A stretch of DNA of 64,000 bases from a virus, in IMG/VR virus record IMGVR_UViG_3300025133_009649, positions 1 to 64,000 of that record; one strand, 5' to 3'. A model generated the notes under the pieces. The model was given only the letters and a program-made list of their open reading frames with translations, did no database searches and had not been told where the DNA came from. The first letter of the stretch is position 1, and every line of letters starts with the position of its first letter. A program made the position numbers and the translations under genes. Positions 57,185 to 64,000 of this stretch are shown one piece after another.

Positions 57185-60100
57185 ATGCTCGGTAGCAAAA
57201 AAAGAATAGTTGTAGACAAAAATATATTTCTAGATCTTGTAAGGGAGGGTCCTGAAAATGTGGCCCCTGGCGGAACCGGCACCGATAAGGCCATTGTTAA
57301 TGATCAACTCATAGACATGAACATGGGAGAGATAATTAGTAATGCCGCAAATTCAGCAAAAGCGCTTGGTTGTTTCTTCCTCCCTTACACTGACGTCGAC
57401 ACACTAAGAGTTGCTTTAGGCAGGTATTGGGATTACGAAGCGAAAACCCAAAGTTATAACACTAATGTTGTTAATATCCCTGACCTCGGCCTCACGCTAA
57501 CACATGGTGCCACAACTGAAAAAATATTCCATCACAAACATCCTGCGACAAATATAATTTTCGGTATGCCAATTACATGGTCACCCTGCCCCGGGGCTGC
57601 CGGTGAAATTGAATATTTGGAAATTGGCGGAAATAGCTCTTATTTTGGTGGTATAAAGCAAGAACTTCTTATTAGTTCTACTTGGAACATGCACTTCGGA
57701 TATCCGAAGTGGGGCGGCGTAAGAAAGTACTTAGGTTTACAAAATATGAGTAAAACTGAAATATCCGATGCTGGATATACAAGAAATTTTGGAACTTACT
57801 GGACTTATTTAATGAAGACTGGGATTATAACAGCTGACGGAAAAATCTTAAATCCAATAATTAAATCAACAAATCTTAATTCGGTTAACCCTCAAGTATA
57901 TTATGATCATTATCATAATGTTATGTCTCCTTATACACCGGATGAACTGAATAATCAGCAGGCAATAATAACTGGGGAGGCTTCATATGCTAGCTATAAA
58001 ACATATTATAATAGTAGAACTTATTCTAAAGATTACGAGAACTTTATCGCAAATCCAATCTATCAAAACTCCTTACCCAATATTCATGCCCTTGCAAAGA
58101 TTGCTAATAATCCAGAATTAGCAAAAAATTCATTTCTAGATTTATCTAATATGATTAATTATATGGAAGCATGGTATAAAGATCCTAGCGAAGCCGAAGA
58201 TCCATCTACGGTTCGTAATGATACTTATAGCAATTTATTTCAACAATTCCCGCTAGAAGCCAGTATATTACTTTATGGCGCCATGGCAGAAGACGATCCC
58301 GATACCATTGACGAGAATGAGCTGGGGGTAATTTTAGAGAGGTTGGTATCTTTGGACATAAAAAACGTAGATGCAGATTCATTATTTATAAAATACCTTG
58401 AAAATTTTAGAAGTGTTATGCTAAATGATCCCCAATTAGACAAAAAACCGCTCGCAGCCGACGCCAACCCCGCCGCCGCCGCGATGGGACACTATGCAAT
58501 CGCCCCCGGTGTAAAAATCGGTGCTTTAGAACATATAAACTCAAATTTGTTATTTGGCTCTAACGCATCAACAATCCTACATAAAGCAAAACAATATAAA
58601 GATTATTTTCCAATGTATTGTGAAATTAATTTTACTGCTCAGAAGACATTATTGGGTGATAAAATCAAAAAATCTAAAATAACTAATTTTTTGGGACAGG
58701 AAATAGCAGCTGCACAATCTGTTTATGGCTGGGACCCGTCGCTCTACCTCGCCGGCTTTTTGCAAGATAATTCAATTAATCGTGAATTTGTTGATTATTT
58801 GGAAAAAAATATATATGAGGATATAACTGATCTAGAACCTGTTGCAGTTCCTGCTTTTAGCGAAACTTGGGTGGAAAGTTATAAGGTAAATAGCAAAAAA
58901 ACTTTTGAATTGATAGGTCGCGATGGCGACGCTGAAGGCGCTAGCGCCGGCGTCTTAAACAAATGGGTCCACGGACTCGACTATAATTCTTCGAACATAC
59001 ACGAGGGCATTGACACCGCTACCGGTGGCGTCGGCGCCGATAACGAATTTATGCCCATGACCGAGGTCGCCACCCCTTCGCCGGCAGAATGGGCAAGAGA
59101 TGTGAGAAATTATGTAGCTTATGTCAGAAACGATCTTGAGGATCCTTATGAAATAAACAATGAATGTAATCCGCTTTTTAAGGCCTTGTTTGGGGCCTCT
59201 TTTGTACAGCACTTAAAAAGTATTTATAACGAGAAAGCAAGAACATATTCAGATATACTAAATGGTGTACCTGCCTATTCTGAAGATTTGTTTTATGTTA
59301 TCAAAAAATTTAGAAAAGATAATGGGGCAGAAGAGGAGCGTAATGTACAAAATATTATCATACCCAATACTTCAGATCTGGATATTGTAGATTATGTTGA
59401 TACACAGGTAAAATATGGCACACATGCAACTTATAGATATGATATTTATGCATATCGCGTCGTTTTTGGTTCAGAATATTCTTATACCTTTGGTGATGGT
59501 TACCCGGTTGATCATATAGACGCCGATGGCAATGCGTCTACGTTAATCGATCCAGCTAACGCTCCCATCTCTGTGGTAAACTCGAATTTTCTTGAAGGTG
59601 TAACTTACGACCCCCAGGGCCCAGGCGCAGGCGTTGAATACGAGGCCGATACCGTATTAGATTACAATTTTACTGTTAAGGTTGGCGTAACTGTTAACCC
59701 ATCAATTAAACTAATTGGTGATAAAATGTTTTCGACTCCTCCGATTAAAATTTTAGATTCCCCCCCTGTTCCTCCTTTCGTCAACATTGTTCCTTATCGG
59801 GCTGTTGGCGACAGAATAAAGATAATTTTAGCTAGTTCAACTGACACATTCAGGGCCGAGCCAATAAATATATTAGACGGGGATCAAGAGAGCTTTCTCG
59901 ATATTATGAGCGCTCAACTTTCAAATGATGGAAAGGTGGAATTTTCATCGGACGATAGAGCAGCTAATTTCCAAGTATTCAGAGTTGCTCGTAGCCAGCT
60001 GGTTGATGTAGCAGGTAACAAAAAAGCAAGGCCGACGAGCTATAATGATTTCTCTCTGCATCCGAACGAAGAAATCGCTCTTATAGAGACTGGCGGCTCG

Positions 60101-60487
60101 GCGGTTTTTGATGATTCAATTTTACCCAATGAAAGATACTATTATATATTTAGAACAGTTGATAATCATGGCCATGTTTCAAATCCAACTCCGGTTTATG
60201 AAGTCGAGTTAATTGATGAAAAAGGAGCAATAAAGCCAATAATCAGAACAATATCCATGGAGCTTGCAGAGAACAAGGCGCACTCAAAGGAACTTCAAAA
60301 ATATATATTAATAAAGCCAACTGACAGGCAAATTTATTTTTCAGAGGAATCAGATGTTAACAGTATTTTTTCAACAAACGTTGAAGGCGACAAAAAGAAA
60401 AAATATAAAATGAGAATAACCTCTAAAGGAACAGGAAAAAAAATAGATATTAATTTTTCATTTACAAAGAACTGCACAAATTGTTAG
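57185..60487 (+). CDS. Large virion protein with a C-terminal FN3-like segment
   Basis: AAGGA at 57173-57177 supports ATG 57185. The protein is 1100 aa. The first 850 residues have no recognised domain; a Pro/Ala patch near residues 420-435 is coded by a GC-rich run. From about 850 to 1012 the chain becomes Ig/FN3-like: 'PPVPPFVNIVPYRAVGDR', 'FQVFRVARS' and 'RYYYIFRTVDNHGHVSNPT', the usual strand-turn pattern of fibronectin type III. The end is Lys-rich ('GDKKKKYKMRITSKGTG') with a final Cys pair. FN3 domains are frequent on phage surfaces and tails. A 63-nt gap with the 14-nt motif follows. Confidence 0.7.
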   Translation: MLGSKKRIVVDKNIFLDLVREGPENVAPGGTGTDKAIVNDQLIDMNMGEIISNAANSAKALGCFFLPYTDVDTLRVALGRYWDYEAKTQSYNTNVVNIPDLGLTLTHGATTEKIFHHKHPATNIIFGMPITWSPCPGAAGEIEYLEIGGNSSYFGGIKQELLISSTWNMHFGYPKWGGVRKYLGLQNMSKTEISDAGYTRNFGTYWTYLMKTGIITADGKILNPIIKSTNLNSVNPQVYYDHYHNVMSPYTPDELNNQQAIITGEASYASYKTYYNSRTYSKDYENFIANPIYQNSLPNIHALAKIANNPELAKNSFLDLSNMINYMEAWYKDPSEAEDPSTVRNDTYSNLFQQFPLEASILLYGAMAEDDPDTIDENELGVILERLVSLDIKNVDADSLFIKYLENFRSVMLNDPQLDKKPLAADANPAAAAMGHYAIAPGVKIGALEHINSNLLFGSNASTILHKAKQYKDYFPMYCEINFTAQKTLLGDKIKKSKITNFLGQEIAAAQSVYGWDPSLYLAGFLQDNSINREFVDYLEKNIYEDITDLEPVAVPAFSETWVESYKVNSKKTFELIGRDGDAEGASAGVLNKWVHGLDYNSSNIHEGIDTATGGVGADNEFMPMTEVATPSPAEWARDVRNYVAYVRNDLEDPYEINNECNPLFKALFGASFVQHLKSIYNEKARTYSDILNGVPAYSEDLFYVIKKFRKDNGAEEERNVQNIIIPNTSDLDIVDYVDTQVKYGTHATYRYDIYAYRVVFGSEYSYTFGDGYPVDHIDADGNASTLIDPANAPISVVNSNFLEGVTYDPQGPGAGVEYEADTVLDYNFTVKVGVTVNPSIKLIGDKMFSTPPIKILDSPPVPPFVNIVPYRAVGDRIKIILASSTDTFRAEPINILDGDQESFLDIMSAQLSNDGKVEFSSDDRAANFQVFRVARSQLVDVAGNKKARPTSYNDFSLHPNEEIALIETGGSAVFDDSILPNERYYYIFRTVDNHGHVSNPTPVYEVELIDEKGAIKPIIRTISMELAENKAHSKELQKYILIKPTDRQIYFSEESDVNSIFSTNVEGDKKKKYKMRITSKGTGKKIDINFSFTKNCTNC

Positions 60488-60519
60488 AAAGTTGTAACTG
60501 ATTAAACATAATTAAAATA

Positions 60520-60533
60520 TTTAACTATTTATA
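60520..60533 (+). promoter_or_regulatory. Candidate late promoter motif, second copy
   Basis: TTTAACTATTTATA, identical to 37123-37136, lies 17 nt before the ATG at 60551. It is followed by GTAGGAG, a ribosome site at 60536-60542. If the TATTTATA part works as a -10-like element, transcription would begin just upstream of that ribosome site. Confidence 0.4.
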
Positions 60534-60550
60534 AAGTAGGAGCATACAAA

Positions 60551-61699
60551 ATGGCATTTTTAGACAATTCAGGTGATATTATTCTTGATGCAGTATTAAC
60601 TGACACAGGAAGACTGAGGATGGCTCAGGGCGACGGAAGTTTCAAAATATCTAAGTTCGCCCTCGGCGATGATGAAATTAATTATGGTCTTTATAATAAA
60701 GATCATTTATCGGGTAGCGCATATTATGATTTAGAAGTGTTACAAACACCCGTGTTGGAAGCATTCACCAACAACACTTCAAATTTAAAAACAAAGTTAG
60801 TTACTATGTCTAGGACTAACGTTTTGTACATGCCTGTTTTGAAGGTTAACCCTAGGGCAATATCAGGTGAGACATCTTCGAAATATTTTATACGCACCGC
60901 AGCCGCAGGTGCCACAAAAACTGAAGATGCATCTGCTGTAACTATGCCTGCTACAGGCAAATTTTATGTTGCAGTAGACTCAACTACTTTTGAAGGAATT
61001 TACAAGTACAGAGAGGAAGGCACGTCCGATAGTATATCTCATTCTGACAATGATCAAGTTATACCACATGGAATAATTCAGGGTTATACAGCGTCGCCGG
61101 CTAAGGGTGGCATGATCAGAGTTGATCATGGTTTAGATACAACTGAAATATCTGTGGGGCAAGGCTTGGACACTGATTTAATGGAAAATGCTTTTATTGT
61201 TGAGCTGGACTATCGGTTAGGCCGCATCAAACTTCAATCTGGGACCAACATCGCTCCTGTTAACTTTATCGATGATGATAATATTGCAACTTATTATTTA
61301 GCAGGGTCCAATTGGGTTGACAATGGTCCCTCGTTAACTAATACGAGTTTGAGTGCCGATCAGCTCGCCCTTCTTGATTCAACCGATCCGCAGGTTTTTG
61401 GTGATGGTCAGGGCACAGGTCCTCGCGGAAACAGTTTTAAATTTAGAATTCAGGCTTCTCAAGAATTACAACAATCATCATACTTATTCCAACAGCTGGG
61501 AACAAGCCAAGATTTGACGTCCGGTGGTTTTGGAGCAGGCAGCGTCGCAGGCCTGCCTGAGGCAGCCAGTGCTAAAGATGGTTATCTTTGGAATTTAAAG
61601 GATCGTAAGTTGTGGTATCTTGATAGTACTGTTCGTGTTATAGGGGCGAACACCGGTTACAGAATAGACATTCCAATACGATTTGTAAAATTGACATAA
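60551..61699 (+). CDS. Virion structural protein (382 aa)
   Basis: GTAGGAG supports the ATG. The product begins 'MAFLDNSGDIILDAVLTDTG', then 'DGSFKISKFALGDDEINYGL', a module also seen at the start of the 52617 protein. The remainder is beta-rich with Gly/Asp turns and ends 'YRIDIPIRFVKLT'. No enzyme motif is present. Having its own candidate promoter and being followed by two related proteins, it probably starts a small late unit of tail-surface proteins. The exact place in the virion is unknown. Confidence 0.75.
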   Translation: MAFLDNSGDIILDAVLTDTGRLRMAQGDGSFKISKFALGDDEINYGLYNKDHLSGSAYYDLEVLQTPVLEAFTNNTSNLKTKLVTMSRTNVLYMPVLKVNPRAISGETSSKYFIRTAAAGATKTEDASAVTMPATGKFYVAVDSTTFEGIYKYREEGTSDSISHSDNDQVIPHGIIQGYTASPAKGGMIRVDHGLDTTEISVGQGLDTDLMENAFIVELDYRLGRIKLQSGTNIAPVNFIDDDNIATYYLAGSNWVDNGPSLTNTSLSADQLALLDSTDPQVFGDGQGTGPRGNSFKFRIQASQELQQSSYLFQQLGTSQDLTSGGFGAGSVAGLPEAASAKDGYLWNLKDRKLWYLDSTVRVIGANTGYRIDIPIRFVKLT

Positions 61700-61717
61700 A
61701 CAAGGTGAGTTAATAAT

Positions 61718-62737
61718 ATGGCTAAATCATTTAAAAGTCTTTTAGGAGATGATATAAAAAATACAAGAACTTTATTGCATGAAGCAATACCCATCACTGG
61801 TACAATTGTTTCTGGAACTTACAGCGATAACAATATCAAAACATTCTCTCATGGAATGTACGAATCTGTCTATGATTATCCGTATTTAAGCTCTTCTGCA
61901 AACCATATTTTTGACTTATCTTATGGATGCAGCACGCGTGTTAGTTCTTCGACGAATACACAAAATGCTAAAAAAATGAATATGTATAACCAAATGGCTC
62001 AAGTTTTATTTGGTTATGATCTTAGTGGCAGCATTAGAAAGTTTGATTCAGACGGCTCGTTAGACACTGTCGCCGGTACAATGGACCATTGTTTCTTCAT
62101 AAATTTTTCTCGCTTGCTGTGTAAAGATGAGATTAAGAAAAACACTTTTAGATTGGGGCTCCACACAGCCGGCACTGTCGCCAGTCCAGGAACGTTATTA
62201 ACACTTGGAGATTACGATGCAGGAAATGAATTCAGAACTTCACCTGCTGGTGACTATGGTTTAATCTTCAAAACTTCCGGCGATGCATCAGATAATACCA
62301 ATAGCGTTGGCTTACTTTTTTATCAGGCCGGCGTGGCTGTGTTAACCTCTTCAATATTCACTGGCGAATTCGGCCCCACAACCGATCCCCGACCATCGGC
62401 TGCGATGGCACAAACTGGTTCGACAATACAACAATTGGCTGACGGTTTTAGAAATCGTTTTCATGATCTTGACCTTAACAATACAATTGAGCTGAACTCA
62501 GCAATATATTTTTGTAGAGTTAATCATAACGAATTTAATTATAGTTCCAATCCAACTTATTTATCTGGTAGCAAACTGGTTATCAAGAACCAATCAACAG
62601 ATTTACCAGTTACTTATATTACAACAATTGGTCTATATTCGCCAGATAACGAACTTATGGCTGTTGCTAAATTATCGGAACCCATCAGGAAGGACCCAAA
62701 TACTGAATTAACTTTGAGGGTTAGATTGGACTATTAA
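61718..62737 (+). CDS. Virion protein, paralogue of the 62749 protein
   Basis: AAGGTGAG precedes the ATG. The 339-aa product has 'VGLLFYQAGVAVLTSS' near residue 205 and a C-terminal domain 'NEFNYSSNPTYLSGS', 'PVTYITTIGLYSPDNELM', 'AVAKLSEPIRKD' and 'LRVRLDY'. The same three blocks occur in the same order in the next gene's product, so the two arose by duplication. There is no enzymatic motif. Paired, related, beta-rich proteins at the end of a tail module could be fibre-tip or collar parts; this is inference. Confidence 0.75.
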   Translation: MAKSFKSLLGDDIKNTRTLLHEAIPITGTIVSGTYSDNNIKTFSHGMYESVYDYPYLSSSANHIFDLSYGCSTRVSSSTNTQNAKKMNMYNQMAQVLFGYDLSGSIRKFDSDGSLDTVAGTMDHCFFINFSRLLCKDEIKKNTFRLGLHTAGTVASPGTLLTLGDYDAGNEFRTSPAGDYGLIFKTSGDASDNTNSVGLLFYQAGVAVLTSSIFTGEFGPTTDPRPSAAMAQTGSTIQQLADGFRNRFHDLDLNNTIELNSAIYFCRVNHNEFNYSSNPTYLSGSKLVIKNQSTDLPVTYITTIGLYSPDNELMAVAKLSEPIRKDPNTELTLRVRLDY

Positions 62738-62748
62738 GAGGTACTAAT

Positions 62749-63915
62749 ATGCCCTCACATAAACCAGAATATGGAAACTTTTTTGAGTTTAAAAAAGATG
62801 ATGTTTATCACAACAGAATAAAGACTTTCCCTGAAGTTGATTTTATGATATACACCGGTTCTGTATATTATAATAATGAGAACCAAAATAAAGAAAATCC
62901 TGATATACCAGTTGGGCACATCAGTCTTTATGATTTAAATGTTAATCGGAAAGCTCATGCCGCCGGACAAGATACTCAGCTAATAACTCCTTTTGTTACT
63001 AAAGGTGGTTCTTTTTTCAATTTTAAGACGATATCAACAAGTGATTTTAATTTAGACTTTGTATATGGAGATAAAGTAGAGGGTTCTTATCCTTTAACTG
63101 CCAGTATTTCAATTGACACATATGATCCTGCGCTAACAACAAATAAGAAGAATGTACTCTATCCCTTGAGAAACACTCTTGATCATTATACTATTTTAAG
63201 TCCTCATTACGCTTATTCTTCATCTTACGGCGAGAAAGAATTACAGCCATTGAATTTAATAAGCATACCCTCTATCTTCTATGGTTCAAGCATCAAGAAA
63301 GGTAGTGTTGTATTAAAGTACTATGTTACTGGTACTTTAAAGGCTGAAGCTTCAGACACGAATAGGGATGGCCGCTTGATACAAACGTCTGGGTCTACAA
63401 CCGGCGAAGTAATTGGCGTTGTTTTATATAATGAGGGGTTTTTATATATTACTTCCAGCACCAATATCAGCACCCACACAGAGGCATACAAACCTTTGGA
63501 TAGCACACCATATAGCGCCTCATGGCATTACTTTGCAAATACCGGCTCATACAGTTCTGTTTCTTCAAGTTACTCGCTACTGTTCAAGGGAGTAAACTAT
63601 GTGGAGACTATGACTATGTTCGCGCATGCCAAAGAAAACCAACTTAATTATTCAAATAATCCAACATTTTTATCAAAAAATATTAATGCGTATTCCGCCC
63701 ACGATGTATATCATGAGAATTCTCAAGTAACTGCAAAAAATATTGTTTCAAGTAGCTACAAAAATTATTCTGCTAGTTTTAAGCCTGTCACTTATATTTC
63801 TAAAGTTGGTATATACGATAAAGATAAAAATTTAATTGCGATCGCAGGCTTGGCCAACCCTGTAAGAAAATTAGAAGAAAGAAGCTACACATTTAAACTT
63901 AAGTTAGATATATAG
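62749..63915 (+). CDS. Virion protein, paralogue of the 61718 protein
   Basis: AGAGGT precedes the ATG, 11 nt after the previous stop. The 388-aa product has 'IGVVLYNEGFLYITSS' near residue 224, then 'NQLNYSNNPTFLSKN', 'PVTYISKVGIYDKDKNLI', 'AIAGLANPVRKL' and 'FKLKLDI' at the end, matching the 61718 protein block by block. It has a longer insertion between the second and third blocks. The N-terminus ('YGNFFEFKKDDVYHNRI') differs, so the pair may dock differently but share the same exposed end (inference). Confidence 0.75.
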   Translation: MPSHKPEYGNFFEFKKDDVYHNRIKTFPEVDFMIYTGSVYYNNENQNKENPDIPVGHISLYDLNVNRKAHAAGQDTQLITPFVTKGGSFFNFKTISTSDFNLDFVYGDKVEGSYPLTASISIDTYDPALTTNKKNVLYPLRNTLDHYTILSPHYAYSSSYGEKELQPLNLISIPSIFYGSSIKKGSVVLKYYVTGTLKAEASDTNRDGRLIQTSGSTTGEVIGVVLYNEGFLYITSSTNISTHTEAYKPLDSTPYSASWHYFANTGSYSSVSSSYSLLFKGVNYVETMTMFAHAKENQLNYSNNPTFLSKNINAYSAHDVYHENSQVTAKNIVSSSYKNYSASFKPVTYISKVGIYDKDKNLIAIAGLANPVRKLEERSYTFKLKLDI

Positions 63916-63927
63916 TATAATTAGCTA

Positions 63928-64000
63928 ATGATTTTAGGCTTAGATGTTAGTACTAGTATAACCGGCGCCACTATTCTAGATGAAAACGGAGGAGTAGTGC
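63928..64000 (+). CDS. RuvC-like (RNase H fold) Holliday-junction nuclease, N-terminal part (cut by window edge)
   Basis: Starting at ATG 63928, 24 codons are visible before the window ends. They read 'MILGLDVSTSITGATILDE' and on, the first strand and loop of RuvC-type nucleases, with the catalytic Asp6 and the following Ser-Thr-x-x-Thr-Gly. Phage RuvC-like proteins cut DNA junctions before packaging. The gene begins 13 nt after the previous stop, no ribosome site is evident, and a TATAAT lies at 63916-63921. Confidence 0.65.
   Translation, partial: MILGLDVSTSITGATILDENGGVV

Noticed and set aside
57160-57195. GTG mini-frame of 11 codons with AAGGAG upstream
   Set aside because: It overlaps the start of the 1100-aa gene in another frame; the purine-rich leader more likely just provides ribosome sites for ATG 57185.
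1-64000. Prophage integrated in a bacterial chromosome
   Set aside because: No integrase, repressor, attachment repeats or clear chromosomal genes are seen; the gp55-type late sigma factor points to a T4-like lytic phage. The left-edge methyltransferase alone does not prove host DNA.

Overview
The window reads as part of the genome of a large, AT-rich, T4-like contractile-tailed phage (myovirus). Two things decide this: a T4 gp55-type late sigma factor gene (18137-18832), and a late tail-tip/baseplate block that contains a gp25-like wedge protein (37166-37564) followed directly by a gp6/baseplate J-like protein (37567-39363). Genes are packed almost without gaps on the plus strand, with many ATGA and TAATG stop/start overlaps. 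The only supported minus-strand gene is a small lipoprotein protease near the left edge. No tRNA, rRNA, CRISPR array, insertion sequence, integrase, origin or attachment site was seen. Head genes, terminase, sheath, tube, portal and replication genes are not in the window, so it is only part of the genome. The host cannot be named from the sequence.

Region 1 (1-4.3 kb) is an accessory/nucleic-acid block: the 3' end of a SpoU/TrmH-type RNA methyltransferase, a convergent and overlapping trypsin-like lipoprotein, a PIN-PhoH protein, a zincin metallopeptidase, two small unknown proteins, and a PD-(D/E)XK nuclease with Cas4-like cysteines.

Region 2 (4.3-17.3 kb) is a glycan-synthesis island. It holds about eight or nine glycosyltransferases of mixed folds (GT4, GT4+GT2 fusion, GT8-like, exostosin/GT47, GT34-like, lysyl-hydroxylase-type, GT2-like), two extended SDR nucleotide-sugar enzymes, a short UDP-glucose/GDP-mannose dehydrogenase, a B12-binding radical SAM protein, a cytidylyltransferase-like protein and a small FkbM-like fragment. 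No flippase, polymerase or lipid-carrier initiating enzyme is present, so a soluble acceptor such as a virion protein fits better than a capsule (inference).

Region 3 (17.3-19.1 kb) holds small conserved-looking genes around the late sigma factor: an FmdB-like zinc ribbon, a two-helix membrane protein, gp55, and unknowns.

Region 4 (19.1-63.9 kb) is a very large tail-tip/baseplate module. Six ORFs of 1386, 4260, 2088, 1795, 1175 and 1100 aa take up about 35 kb. Recognisable pieces are an M15-type peptidase domain with a changed zinc ligand, gp25, gp6/J, a DNRLRE-like protein, and a wedge protein carrying two LamG-like domains, a tail-protein-I-like segment and a MAM-like domain. Several smaller virion-like proteins share N- or C-terminal modules. 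Local stretches are strikingly GC-rich against the AT-rich background, most of all inside the 4260-aa gene. A 14-nt motif is repeated exactly in the gaps before gp25 and before the 60551 gene. A RuvC-like nuclease gene starts at the right edge.
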